Of a DNA stretch of 64,000 nt, positions 9,204 through 17,704 are shown in pieces (the first letter of the stretch is position 1; each line of letters opens with the position of its first letter). Source of the DNA: Ardenticatenaceae bacterium (GTDB lineage: Bacteria > Chloroflexota > Anaerolineae > Promineifilales > Promineifilaceae); NCBI GenBank assembly GCA_020634215.1, contig JACKCD010000028.1, positions 12,872 through 76,871 of the forward strand. The letters run 5' to 3'. Below the pieces are notes generated by a model. The model did not search any database, was not told the DNA's origin, and worked only from the letters and a program-made list of their open reading frames with translations. The position numbers were made by a program, and so were the translations under genes.

Positions 9204-10619
9204 ATGAGTGGTGAAGTTTTACTTATTGCTTGTTATGAGCTGGGTCATCAGCCGCTAAGCTTGGCTTGGCCGCTGGCGGTTTTGCAGGCGCGTGGCGTGG
9301 CGGCAACGGCCGTTGATCTGAGCGTGACGCAGTTGCCCCAGGACACGGCCAAAAGTGCCGCCTTTGTCGGCATTGCTGTGCCCATGCACACGGCACTGCG
9401 GCTGGGGGTGCGGGCAGCCCAGCAAATCCGCTATCTCAACCCCCATGCCCACATTTGTTTCTATGGCCTCTATGCCTGGCTTAACGCCGATTACCTGCTG
9501 GACGAAATTGCCGATTCGGTGATTGCCGGAGAAGTGGAAACACCGCTGGCAGAACTGGCGCAAACGGTGCTGGCGGGGGGAGATTTAACGGCCGTTTCCG
9601 GCATCTCCACCCCCGCCCAACACACCGCCCCCCACCTTGGCCGCCAAACGTTCCCCGTCCCTCTGCGCGACTCTTTGCCTCTGCTAACCCAATACGCCCA
9701 CTATGTGGCCGAGGGGGAAGCCGTGGCCGCCGGGTACGTGGAATCCACGCGGGGCTGTCTCCATTTTTGCACCCATTGCCCGGTGGTGCCGGTGTATAAC
9801 GGCCGTTTCTTCGCCATCCCCGTCCCCATCATCCTCGCCGACATCCGCCAGCAGGTAGCCGCCGGTGCCCGCCACATCACCTTTGGCGACCCCGACTTCC
9901 TCAACGGCCCCAGCCACGCCCGCCGCGTCGCCCAAGCCCTCCACCGTGAATTCCCCGGTCTGACCTTTGATTTCACCACCAAGGTCGAACACATTCTTAA
10001 GCATCCCAAACTGCTGGCCGAACTGCACCAACTCGGTGCCAGCTTTGTGGTATCAGCCTTTGAATCCACCAGCAATGTGGTGCTGCAAAAGCTGCAAAAA
10101 GGCCATACCGCCGCCGACCTTGACCGGGCACTCCGCATCTTAGCCCAGGCCAAGCTGCCCGTACACCCCACGCTGGTCGCCTTTACGCCGTGGACAACGC
10201 TCCATGATTACATTGAACATCTCACCTGGATTCGTGAGCAAGGGCTGATTCCCCACATTCCCACCATTCAGCTTGCCATTCGGCTGCTGGTTCCCCCCAA
10301 CAGCACCCTGCTGGCAGCCAGCGACACCAAAAGCTGGCTGGGTGAACTCGATGCCGCCAACTTTACCTATCGCTGGCAGCACCCCGACCCCCGCATGGAT
10401 GAGCTACACGAAGCCGTGCTGTCGCTGGCTGAAGCGGGGCACGATGACCCATTTGCCCTGTTCGCAGCCGTTGAACGGTTGGCCTACAATTTAGCCGGCC
10501 GTCCCATTCTCGACTGGCTGCCCCCACCGCTGCCCACAGTGTCCCCACCCCGCCTCACCGAAAATTGGTACTGTTGAGCGGAGCCAGCGCGTGGTCAGGT
10601 TGACCACTTTGACCATTGA
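9204..10619 (+). CDS. B12-binding radical SAM protein with C-terminal CUAEP tail; probable selenoprotein read through UGA 10575-10577
   Basis: The N-terminal part (residues about 1-150, LLIACYELGHQPLSLAWPLAVL...) looks like a cobalamin-binding domain. The radical SAM domain follows with RGCLHFCTHC, the C-x3-C-x2-C ligands of the 4Fe-4S cluster, and downstream ITFGDPDFLNGP and FDFTTKVEHIL. The frame reaches ENWYC and then TGA at 10575-10577. Read as selenocysteine, the next codons give C-U-A-E-P-A-R-G-Q-V-D-H-F-D-H and a TGA at 10617-10619. C-U-A-E-P matches the tail I recall for the 'CUAEP/CCAEP-tail radical SAM' family of unknown function. A hairpin with a GGT loop begins 13 bases past the UGA. 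ATG 9204 (MSGEVLLIACYE) is preferred over the upstream start at 9120. Substrate unknown; Sec insertion also needs selA/selB/selC/selD, which are not in this window. Confidence 0.85.
10591..10607 (+). promoter_or_regulatory. SECIS-like hairpin for selenocysteine insertion
   Basis: Perfect 7-bp stem GTGGTCA (10591-10597) / TGACCAC (10601-10607) with loop GGT, immediately 3' of UGA 10575-10577. The apical loop lies 21-23 bases past the UGA. Bacterial SECIS elements place a stem with exposed G and U in the loop about 16-37 bases after the UGA, and this one fits. It lies inside the extended reading frame. Confidence 0.75.
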
Positions 10620-10630
10620 CAAATAAAAAT

Positions 10631-10685
10631 AGTGGCTGGTGGCTGGTGGCTCTTATAAGTCACTAACCACCAGCCACCAGCCACT
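10631..10685. repeat. Iterated-word inverted repeat (GTGGCTG word)
   Basis: The left arm AGTGGCTGGTGGCTGGTGGC (10631-10650) is nearly perfectly complementary to 10666-10685. Each arm repeats the short word GTGGCTG or its complement. It sits between the selenoprotein gene and the M24 gene and could act as a strong hairpin in either transcript direction. Confidence 0.8.
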
Positions 10686-10709
10686 AACCACAATTTACAT
10701 AGGAAACCC

Positions 10710-12104
10710 ATGACCCTAAAACATTCCTTAATTGAAATTGAGTGGCCGACATTTAGCGAGGCCACGCCACCCGCCCCGGCCACATTAGCAGAATTTGCCG
10801 GCCGCATTGCCGCCACCCGCCAGCGCATGGAGCAGGCCAACTTGACCCATCTGGTTGTCTACGGCGACCGGGAGCATTTTGCCAACCTGACCTACCTCAC
10901 CGGCTTTGACCCGCGCTTTGAGGAGGCACTGCTGATTATTGGCACCCAGGCCACGCCGCTGTTGGTAGTGGGCAACGAGTGCGAGGGCTATCTGCCGATT
11001 AGCCCACTTTATGTGGCCGGGCAGCTTCGTAGTGAACTGTACCAGCCGTTTTCGCTGCTCAACCAGCCGCGTAACCGCAGCCGTCAGTTGGCAGCGATTT
11101 TGGGCGATGAGGGGATTAACGGCCGTTCCCGCGTCGGCTGTGCCGGTTGGAAATATTTCAGCGAAGCCGAACACCCCCAGGCCGCCCACACCCTCGAAAT
11201 CCCCGCCTACATTGCCGACACCCTGCGCCAATTGGCCGGTTTTGACAATGTTCACAACGCCACCAGCATTTTTATGAACCCCCGCGACGGGCTGCGAGCC
11301 ATCTGCTCACCAGCCGAAATCGCCTATTTTGAATACACCAACACCCTCGCCTCCGACGGCATGGCGCGGATGCTCCACGGCCTGCGCCCCGGCATGCGGG
11401 ATTATGAAGTGGCGGAGCTAATTGGCTGGAACGGTTTCCCGTTAAGCTGCCACATCACCTTTGCCACGGGGGAGCTGCCGGGGTTAAGTGGCCCCACCGG
11501 GCGCACTATCCAGCGCGGCGAGCCGATGTCGTCTAACCTGGCGTATTGGGGAAGCAATAGTTGTCGAGCGGGATGGGTGGCAGAAACGGCCGTTGATCTC
11601 CCCTCCGCCGCCCAAGATTACGTGGAAAACTTCGCTGGCATCTACTTTGAAGTGATGGCCGAATGGTTCGGCCTGATGCAAATCGGTATGTCTGGCGACA
11701 CCATTGCCCGACTCATTGCCGACAAGCTCCCCAGCGACAAATTTGGCATCACCCTCAACCCCGGCCACCTCATTCACCTCGACGAATGGCTCAGTTCCCC
11801 CATCTACCTCGGCTCTGACATACCGCTGCAATCTGGCATGGTGATGCAGGTAGATGTCATTCCCGTCCACCCCGTCTACGCTTCCACCCGCGTCGAAGAC
11901 GGCTTGGTGCTGGCCGATGCCACCCTACGCCAAACGCTGGCCGCCAGCTACCCCGACCTCTACGCCCGCTGCCAGCAGCGCCGCGCCTTTATAACCGACG
12001 TACTCGGCATTGCCCTACCTGAAGAAGTGCTGCCGCTTTCCAACATCCCTGGCATCGTCCCGCCCTTTTTCCTGGCACCACAGCGGGTCTTTGCCATGCG
12101 TTAA
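10710..12104 (+). CDS. M24 family (creatinase/aminopeptidase P-like) protein, probably without the metal site
   Basis: Pita-bread fold protein of 464 residues: an N-terminal creatinase-type domain (about 1-190, HLVVYGDREHFANLTYLTGFDPRFEEALL) followed by the catalytic-type domain (about 200-450). Metal-dependent M24 peptidases use D, D, H, E, E. Here the H region (NPGHLIHLDEW) and late RVEDG are visible. Where the first two Asp should stand the sequence is SNLAYWGSNSCRAGW, and the position before VIP is MQVD. Loss of the Asp pair recalls creatinase, which needs no metal, so a hydrolase of a small amidine or a non-catalytic role is possible. The start has a clear AGGAAA ribosome binding site. 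Two palindrome copies are present (NGR and TAV). Confidence 0.75.
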   Translation: MTLKHSLIEIEWPTFSEATPPAPATLAEFAGRIAATRQRMEQANLTHLVVYGDREHFANLTYLTGFDPRFEEALLIIGTQATPLLVVGNECEGYLPISPLYVAGQLRSELYQPFSLLNQPRNRSRQLAAILGDEGINGRSRVGCAGWKYFSEAEHPQAAHTLEIPAYIADTLRQLAGFDNVHNATSIFMNPRDGLRAICSPAEIAYFEYTNTLASDGMARMLHGLRPGMRDYEVAELIGWNGFPLSCHITFATGELPGLSGPTGRTIQRGEPMSSNLAYWGSNSCRAGWVAETAVDLPSAAQDYVENFAGIYFEVMAEWFGLMQIGMSGDTIARLIADKLPSDKFGITLNPGHLIHLDEWLSSPIYLGSDIPLQSGMVMQVDVIPVHPVYASTRVEDGLVLADATLRQTLAASYPDLYARCQQRRAFITDVLGIALPEEVLPLSNIPGIVPPFFLAPQRVFAMR

Positions 12105-12105
12105 T

Positions 12106-12179
12106 CGGTAAACAATAATCGGTAAACAGTTCAGGCCAAGACTGATTCCTGATCACTGATTACCGATTACCGATTACCG
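12106..12179. repeat. Iterated-word inverted repeat (TAATCGGTAA word) between convergent genes
   Basis: Direct copies of TAATCGGTAA (about 12104-12113 and 12117-12126) are matched by the inverted words ATTACCGATTACCGATTACC at about 12158-12177. It lies between the convergent M24 and aldo/keto reductase genes, overlapping the stop codon of the latter, and could serve as a bidirectional terminator. Confidence 0.75.
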
Positions 12180-13142
12180 TTCTTCGCTGCGATCCGTCGC
12201 CAGCGGCGGTTCCGGTGAGAGTGCGGAGATTTCGGCGCGGAATTCAGCCGTCATGGGGATGTCCAATGCCTTCAACGAGCTTTTGAGCTGCGCCAGGCTG
12301 CGGGCACCGACAATGGGAGCCGTTACCGCTGGGTGGCTGCCCACCCAAGCCAACGCCAATGCCGCCGGGTCATACCCTCGTGCTTGGGCAAAGGTCACAA
12401 ACCGTTCCGCCACCTCGTACAGCATCGGATCGCTATAGCGGGAGGCATACATTTTGTTCTCCACCAAACGGCCGATTTCCGGCCGTTTTTCCCGCCCATA
12501 TTTCCCCGTCAACAGCCCCGCCCCCAGCGGATTATAGGGAATCACCCCCAAATTCTCCGCCTGCGCCATCGGCAGCAGTTCCACTTCCGCCTGCCGCTTC
12601 ACCAAGTTGTACATTGGCTGAATGCACTCATAGCGCGCCCAGCCGTGCCGCGCCGACACCCCCAGCGCCTTCATCACCTGCCACGCTGCATAATTGCTGG
12701 CCGCTGGGTACAAAATTTTCCCCTGCTGCACCAGCTCATCCAGCCCGCGCAGCGTCTCTTCCAGCGGGGTATGGTGGTCAAAGTGGTGGATAAAGTAAAT
12801 GTCGAGGTAGTCGGTGTTGAGCCGCCGCAGGCTGGCCTCAACCGCATGGCGTATATTGCGCCGGGAGCCACCCCGTGCGTTGCGGTCTGACCCCATTTGG
12901 CCGAAAAATTTGCTGGTAATGATGAGATCGTTCCGCTTTCCCGCCATCAGCTTGCCCAAAATTTCTTCAGAACGGCCGCCTTGGTAAACGTTGGCACAAT
13001 CAAAAAAGTTGATGCCGACATCGAGACAATGGTTAAACAACGCTGCCGATTCCGCTTCATCGGCTTCGCCACCAAAAAGCATGGTGCCAAAGCACAGGCG
13101 CGAAACCTGCACGCCGGTGTTGCCGAGGTAAGTGTAGTTCAT
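12174..13142 (-). CDS. Aldo/keto reductase
   Basis: NAD(P)H-dependent oxidoreductase of 322 residues with a TIM-barrel fold. The catalytic tetrad is visible: Asp and Tyr in GINFFDCANVYQGGRSE, Lys in LIITSKFFGQ, His in IYFIHHFDHHTP. The substrate-side strand GVIPYNPLGAGLLTGKY and cofactor-side VGARSLAQL are also typical of the YajO/Tas-like group. The ATG at 13142 follows AAGGAG. Only a degenerate palindrome (about 12470-12485) occurs in it. It is the downstream member of a minus-strand series beginning near 19.8 kb, and an iterated-word hairpin separates it from the ThDP enzyme. Substrate not determinable. Confidence 0.88.
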   Translation of the reverse strand: MNYTYLGNTGVQVSRLCFGTMLFGGEADEAESAALFNHCLDVGINFFDCANVYQGGRSEEILGKLMAGKRNDLIITSKFFGQMGSDRNARGGSRRNIRHAVEASLRRLNTDYLDIYFIHHFDHHTPLEETLRGLDELVQQGKILYPAASNYAAWQVMKALGVSARHGWARYECIQPMYNLVKRQAEVELLPMAQAENLGVIPYNPLGAGLLTGKYGREKRPEIGRLVENKMYASRYSDPMLYEVAERFVTFAQARGYDPAALALAWVGSHPAVTAPIVGARSLAQLKSSLKALDIPMTAEFRAEISALSPEPPLATDRSEER

Positions 13143-13160
13143 GGGAACTCCTTAAGGAAG

Positions 13161-13227
13161 AGATTGGAGATTAGAGATTGGAGATTGACCTTCGTTAATC
13201 TCCAATCTCTAATCTCCCAATCTCCTA
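13161..13227. repeat. Family B inverted repeat, copy 1 (ATTGGAGATT word)
   Basis: The left arm 13161-13188 repeats GATTGGAGATTAGAGATTGG. The right arm 13196-13227 carries the complementary AATCTCCAATCTCTAATCTC words. It fills the gap between the aldo/keto reductase start and the ThDP-enzyme stop. The same family recurs at 38.5, 54.1 and 62.9 kb. Confidence 0.85.
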
Positions 13228-14862
13228 ATCAATCTGCGCCAGTAAATTTTGCGGAGCCATGATAATCGGCCAAGGGCTGGGCACTTCACCGACGGGGACA
13301 TCAATGATGGTGGGCACGTCGGGAGTGGCAAAGGCTTGGCGCAGGGCACCGCGCAGATCGTCGGGGGAGTTGGCGCGTAGCCCTTGTGCACCGTAGGATT
13401 CGGCCATTTTGACAAAGTCGGGGTTTCGCAGGTCGGAGGCGATGAAGCGGCCGCCGTAGTTTTCTTTTTGCATCCGGCGGACATTGCCAAAGGCACCGTC
13501 GTTAAAGACCAGGGTGACGAGACCGATTTTGTGCTGAACGGCCGTTGCTAACTCCTGCACCGTAAACATAAAGCCCCCGTCACCCGACACCAACACCACC
13601 GGCTTGTCCGGCTGCGCCACCTTTACCCCCAACGCCGTGGCAAACCCCCACCCCAGCGTGCCTTGATAGCCAGGCGAAATAAAGGTGCGCGGCTTGTAGA
13701 CCGGAAACACAAGGCGGCTGGCAAATCCCATTTGCGTTACTTCGTCCACAAAAATGCCGTCTTCCGGCAGTTCGGCCCGGATGGCCGTCAGATACGCTTT
13801 TTGCGGCCCCAGCCGGTCGGTCAATTTGTCCACCCGCCCGCGCAACGCCGCCATTTCGTCGCGGCGCGAGGGGCGAGCGCGGTTGTATTTGGGCACCAGC
13901 TCCAGCATCGCCTCCAGCCCCTCTTTGGCATCGGCCAGCAAACTGAGCGGCGTTTCGGGATGGCGTTCGTGTTCTTCGGGGTCAATGTCAATACGAATTA
14001 GCTTGGTAGGGTCAAGATTCCAGCGGTTGCGGGTCATGTAAAGGCGGGTGCCAACGGCCAACACCGCGTCGGCCTGTTCCCACAGCGTTTGCCCGGCGGG
14101 GATGTATTGGTTGAGATAATGGTCGCTGCTGAGAACGCCGCGCCCCATGCTGTAGGTGACGACGGGAGCTTGCAGCATCTCCGCCAATTGCCGCACCTCG
14201 TCGCTGGCATCCAACGCCCCGCTGCCGACAAAGATGACTGGGTTTTTGGCTTCACCCAGCCACCGCGCTGCTTCTTCGGCCATGTCGGGGTCCAGGGTGG
14301 GGTTGGCTACTTCCACTGCACCGGGCAGCAGTTCCACCTCTTCTTCCTCCGCCAGCACATCCATGGCGCACTCAAGGCCGACGGGGCGCGGACGGCCGTT
14401 ATTTAACTGCCGAAACGCCTCATTGACCAGCCCTGGAGCCGCCGCCGGGGTTTCAATCGCCGCCGCCCACTTGGTCAGTGATTTGAGAATGCCCATTTGG
14501 TCGGGGATTTCGTGCAAAAAGCCGTAGCCTTTGCCAATGTAGGGAGTAGGAATTTGCCCCGTCAGGCACAGCACCTTGGCGTTGGCACCATAGGCGGTGG
14601 AGAGGGCGGTGGCGGTGTTGAGGAAACCCGCACCGGGAACGACGCTGTAGACCCCGGCTTGGCCGAGGGCTTGGGAGTAGCCGAGGGCCATGTAGGCTGC
14701 GCCCTGCTCATGGCGGGTGTGGATGACGCGAATTTTGCCCCCTTCGTCGTGAAGGGCGTTGAAAAATTGGTCGTTTTGCACGCCGGGCAGGGCAAACAAG
14801 GTATCTACGTTGTGGCGCAGCAAGGATTTGACGATGGCTTGACCACCGGTTAGTTTGGGCAT
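13225..14862 (-). CDS. Thiamine diphosphate-dependent enzyme, acetolactate synthase/benzoylformate decarboxylase-like
   Basis: A 545-residue ThDP enzyme with the usual three domains. The N-terminal Pyr domain has the activating Glu in HTRHEQGAAYMALGY; the middle NAD/FAD-like domain includes IFVGSGALDASDEV; the C-terminal PP domain has the GDG...N cofactor motif (VSGDGGFMFT...LVFNDGAFGNVRR). A typical acetolactate synthase would also show clear FAD contacts and a partner small subunit; no ilvN is nearby, so a decarboxylase or carboligase acting on another 2-oxo acid is as likely. The start ATG has CAGGAG upstream. Neighbours are degradative (phosphodiesterase, D-aminopeptidase, nitrilase). Two palindrome copies (TAV, NGR). 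Confidence 0.85.
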   Translation of the reverse strand: MPKLTGGQAIVKSLLRHNVDTLFALPGVQNDQFFNALHDEGGKIRVIHTRHEQGAAYMALGYSQALGQAGVYSVVPGAGFLNTATALSTAYGANAKVLCLTGQIPTPYIGKGYGFLHEIPDQMGILKSLTKWAAAIETPAAAPGLVNEAFRQLNNGRPRPVGLECAMDVLAEEEEVELLPGAVEVANPTLDPDMAEEAARWLGEAKNPVIFVGSGALDASDEVRQLAEMLQAPVVTYSMGRGVLSSDHYLNQYIPAGQTLWEQADAVLAVGTRLYMTRNRWNLDPTKLIRIDIDPEEHERHPETPLSLLADAKEGLEAMLELVPKYNRARPSRRDEMAALRGRVDKLTDRLGPQKAYLTAIRAELPEDGIFVDEVTQMGFASRLVFPVYKPRTFISPGYQGTLGWGFATALGVKVAQPDKPVVLVSGDGGFMFTVQELATAVQHKIGLVTLVFNDGAFGNVRRMQKENYGGRFIASDLRNPDFVKMAESYGAQGLRANSPDDLRGALRQAFATPDVPTIIDVPVGEVPSPWPIIMAPQNLLAQID

Positions 14863-14888
14863 GGGAATATGTCTCCTGAAAAATAAAT

Positions 14889-14942
14889 GGGACGCAGATT
14901 TGCCTGATTTTCCTGATAAAGAATCAGGTAAATCTGCGTCCT
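14889..14942. repeat. Family A inverted repeat, copy 1 (GGACGCAGATTTACCTGAT)
   Basis: The arm GGGACGCAGATTTGCCTGAT (about 14889-14908) pairs with ATCAGGTAAATCTGCGTCCT (14923-14942), with CCTGAT words repeated near the loop. It occupies the gap between the ThDP-enzyme start and the phosphodiesterase stop. Confidence 0.9.
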
Positions 14943-14946
14943 ATTC

Positions 14947-15729
14947 TTATGTAAAAATTTCTTCTACACAGCGGCCGTCCCACTGGGGAGCGGAGGGGAT
15001 GTTGAGAACGGCCGTTAATGTCGGCGCACTGTTCAATAGGCTAACGGGCTGGCTGATTTCGTGGTTTTGCCGAATACCGGGGCCGGTGATAATCCAGGGA
15101 ATGTCCATATCCTCTGGCATATCGGTGCCGTGGGTGCGATCATGACCGCCGTGGTCGCTTTGCAGCAGCACGGTGCTGTGCGGGGGCAACCCGGCTAACA
15201 TTTCCCCCACCACCCCGTCCACCAGCGACACTTGCGCCAAATATTCGGACGACATCCAGCCGTAGGCATGACCGACCTCATCCAGCGAGCCGAGGTAGAG
15301 GAAAAGAAAGTCGGGTTTTTCCACGTTGACATAGCGCACCGCCCGCTGCATCAGCTTGCGGTCGCCGTGGATGAAGTCGTGGGAGTTGGCGTGAAAATGG
15401 CTGTAGTGGAGGCTGCCCGGTCGGCCGATGTCGCGCAGTGGTTCCCAATTATAAAAGAAGCCGCTGCGTAACCCCGCCTGCTGCACTTGTTCAAACAGCC
15501 CCGGCAGTGGGCGTGCCAATGGTTGGTACAAATTTTGCATGATGCCGTGGCGGGTGGGGGGGACGGCGTGGAAAATGGACATGTGGCACACCAGGGTGAT
15601 GCTGGGCAGCACCGACTGGGCTTGCAGCGTCCACGCGCCGCGCTGCCGCATCCCGTTGATGTGGGGGGCATCGGTTGCCAGCAAGGCATCGGGTCGCAGC
15701 CCGTCAATGAGGGTGAGTACAGTTGTCAT
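14947..15729 (-). CDS. Alkaline phosphatase-superfamily protein (type I phosphodiesterase / nucleotide pyrophosphatase)
   Basis: A 260-residue member of the type I phosphodiesterase group. The two-zinc site is recognisable: Asp in TLIDGLRPDAL, the nucleophile region SVLPSITLVCHMSIFH, Asp/His in GSLDEVGHAYG, Asp-His in LLQSDHGGHDRTHG, and the final His in the same segment. There is no signal peptide, so it appears cytoplasmic. The length is short for the family but the core is complete. It lies in the minus-strand series, flanked on both sides by family A hairpins. The substrate may be any phosphodiester or phosphonate. One palindrome copy (TAV). Confidence 0.82.
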   Translation of the reverse strand: MTTVLTLIDGLRPDALLATDAPHINGMRQRGAWTLQAQSVLPSITLVCHMSIFHAVPPTRHGIMQNLYQPLARPLPGLFEQVQQAGLRSGFFYNWEPLRDIGRPGSLHYSHFHANSHDFIHGDRKLMQRAVRYVNVEKPDFLFLYLGSLDEVGHAYGWMSSEYLAQVSLVDGVVGEMLAGLPPHSTVLLQSDHGGHDRTHGTDMPEDMDIPWIITGPGIRQNHEISQPVSLLNSAPTLTAVLNIPSAPQWDGRCVEEIFT

Positions 15730-15746
15730 CGCTCTTTCTTAGAAAA

Positions 15747-15780
15747 TGGGACGCGGACGAACACGGACGAACACGGACAC
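15747..15780. repeat. Tandem GAACACGGAC words, copy 1
   Basis: GGACGCGGACGAACACGGAC followed by another GAACACGGAC unit, just upstream of the phosphodiesterase start. The same word array occurs at 17705-17741 upstream of the nitrilase start. No full complementary arm is seen here. Confidence 0.7.
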
Positions 15781-15843
15781 ATATATGTCATTTCGACGAG
15801 TCTTCGAGGAGAAATCCCATTCTCGTAATCATTTTGGAAGAAT

Positions 15844-15931
15844 AGGACGCAGATTTACCTGATCGACCTGATTCTTTATCAGGAAAATGTTGTTTCACAA
15901 CCGCTTTGCGTGCAGGTAAATCTGCGTCCCA
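15844..15931. repeat. Family A inverted repeat, copy 2
   Basis: The left arm AGGACGCAGATTTACCTGA (15844-15862) is complementary to CAGGTAAATCTGCGTCCCA (15913-15931). The spacer is longer than in other copies and includes CTTTATCAGG and a TTGTTTCACAACC stretch. It lies between the phosphodiesterase and D-aminopeptidase genes. Confidence 0.9.
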
Positions 15932-15940
15932 TTCTGATTC

Positions 15941-16774
15941 CTACCAATGCCATACTTGATCCCATGCCTGGAGCCAATCTTTGCCGGTGCTGACGACTTT
16001 GAGGGGTTCGACGAATTCGACACCGTGGCGGCCTTTGAATTCGAGGGCTTTGTCGGGGGTGTCTACCTCGACGATGATTTGGGTGGGTTTGGCGGGGACG
16101 TAGGGGGAAACGGCAGGGCGTGCGCCCGGCGACGCCCCTAAATCTTGTAATGCCTGATACGCCCCATCCTCAATCATCTGCCGCGCCCGCACGGGGGGAA
16201 TTTGCCGCGCCGAGTAGCGGCTGAGGCCATGCTTGACGGCGACAGTGGTCAGCCCCGGCCCCAGCAGTTCGGCAGATTCCCGACAAACGGCCGTATCGCC
16301 CGTCACCAGCAGCACCGGCACCCCGTAATGACCACACAGCGCGGCGTTAATCCCCAGTTCCCCCACCAAATCGTCGTTGAACCAGAGATTTTTCCATTTG
16401 ACGGTGGAAATGGTGTGGCACAGCACCCCATCGGGCGTGCCAGCGCGGGCGTGCATTCCCACCATCAGCGCGGCATCGCACCCCGTTTCCAGCATGTCGG
16501 TGTAGCGTGACCAGGCGTGGTGCGCCACCCATTCGCAGTCGGGGTCTAGCAGTTCGGGGACAAAAGAGTTGAACGACCAATCCTGCCCTGCGCCGTGGCA
16601 ATCCACGGCCACAATTTCCGTTGCGCCAGCCCGCTTGGCTCCGCGCACAGCGGCGTTAATCTCCTCGGTGTAGAGCCGCCGCCCTTCTTCATACATCTGG
16701 TGGCCGCCCGTCACCTGGCTCCAGGTTACAATCCCGCTCACCCCTTCCATGTCGGACATAATTAAGACGCGCAT
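15941..16774 (-). CDS. M55 family D-aminopeptidase (DppA-like)
   Basis: A zinc-dependent peptidase of 277 residues related to Bacillus DppA, which removes N-terminal D-amino acids from D-Ala peptides and is thought to help use cell-wall peptides. The metal ligands are in place: D and E in MSDMEGVSGI, His in VDCHGAG, His in VGMHARAG, Glu in VGELGINAAL. The ATG at 16774 follows AAGGAAAG. No signal peptide. It fits beside a nitrilase and a ThDP enzyme as part of an amine or peptide salvage set. One palindrome copy (TAV). Confidence 0.9.
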   Translation of the reverse strand: MRVLIMSDMEGVSGIVTWSQVTGGHQMYEEGRRLYTEEINAAVRGAKRAGATEIVAVDCHGAGQDWSFNSFVPELLDPDCEWVAHHAWSRYTDMLETGCDAALMVGMHARAGTPDGVLCHTISTVKWKNLWFNDDLVGELGINAALCGHYGVPVLLVTGDTAVCRESAELLGPGLTTVAVKHGLSRYSARQIPPVRARQMIEDGAYQALQDLGASPGARPAVSPYVPAKPTQIIVEVDTPDKALEFKGRHGVEFVEPLKVVSTGKDWLQAWDQVWHW

Positions 16775-16800
16775 TTAGACTTTCCTTCATCTAAGAGAAT

Positions 16801-16855
16801 AGGACGCAGATTTACCTGATTGAGTATCAGGAAAATCAGGTAAATCTGCGTCCCA
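16801..16855. repeat. Family A inverted repeat, copy 3
   Basis: The left arm AGGACGCAGATTTACCTGAT (16801-16820) pairs perfectly with ATCAGGTAAATCTGCGTCCC (about 16835-16854), apart from the outermost base, and an extra TATCAGG word sits in the loop. It lies between the D-aminopeptidase and nitrilase genes. Confidence 0.92.
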
Positions 16856-16861
16856 TTCTTA

Positions 16862-17689
16862 TCATCCCGGCTGCCCATAAATATCGGTGCGGCGGTGCAT
16901 GAGGGAGGGGAGTTCCTGGCGGATTTTGTCCTGGGCGTTGTAGGCGATGTCGGCCACGATAACCCCTTCCCGTTCGGGGGCGCGGGTGAGGACGGTTCCC
17001 CACGGGTCTACGATCATGGAGCTGCCGTAGCAGAAACGGCCGTTTCCATGCACCCCAATTTGCGCCGGGCACACCATATACACCTGGTTCTCAATGGCCC
17101 GGGCGCGAATCAGCGTTTCCCAATGGTCTTTGCCCGTGTAGAGGGTGAACGCGGCCGGGAGAAAAATCACCCGCGCCCCGTTTAGCGTCAGCGCCCGAAA
17201 CAGCTCTGGAAAGCGGATGTCGTAACAAATGGACAGCCCCACGTTGCCGTGGTCAGTCTCAAACGTCACCATTTTGTTTCCCGCCGCAATCGCATCCGAC
17301 TCCTTGTATGTTTTCTGCCCCTCAATGTGAATGTCAAACAAATGCAGCTTGTCATAGCGGGCAATCATCTGCCCGGCCGGGTCAAAAATCAGCGTGCTGT
17401 TTAGCACCTTGTTAGGTTCGTCTGCCCGCACCGGGATGCTGCCGCCGTGGACATAAATACCGTGCTGCCGCGCCTTGGCTGCCAAAAATTCGCTGGTCTC
17501 GCCGGGAATATCCTCCGCTCCCCGCAGCGAATCCTCGCGCTCTCCCAGCATGTTAAACATCTCCGGCAGCCCCACCATCTGCGCTCCCAACGCCGCCGCC
17601 TCATCAATCAGCTCCCCAGCCCGCCGCAAATTCGCTGCTTTGTCGTTCTGCGAATTCATTTGGCAGGCCGCAATACGAAATGTGCTCAT
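16862..17689 (-). CDS. Carbon-nitrogen hydrolase (nitrilase superfamily)
   Basis: A cytoplasmic amidase-type hydrolase of about 275 residues. The Glu-Lys-Cys triad is visible: Glu in VGLPEMFNML, Lys in ARYDKLHLFDI, Cys in LSICYDIRFPELF. The pattern resembles the Nit1/Nit2 omega-amidase branch, which hydrolyses monoamides such as deaminated glutathione or 2-oxosuccinamate. The ATG at 17689 has GAGGAGAG before it; the longer frame up to 17827 runs through the repeat region and is unlikely. One palindrome copy (NGR). Confidence 0.88.
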   Translation of the reverse strand: MSTFRIAACQMNSQNDKAANLRRAGELIDEAAALGAQMVGLPEMFNMLGEREDSLRGAEDIPGETSEFLAAKARQHGIYVHGGSIPVRADEPNKVLNSTLIFDPAGQMIARYDKLHLFDIHIEGQKTYKESDAIAAGNKMVTFETDHGNVGLSICYDIRFPELFRALTLNGARVIFLPAAFTLYTGKDHWETLIRARAIENQVYMVCPAQIGVHGNGRFCYGSSMIVDPWGTVLTRAPEREGVIVADIAYNAQDKIRQELPSLMHRRTDIYGQPG

Positions 17690-17704
17690 TGGTTCTCTCC
17701 TCAA

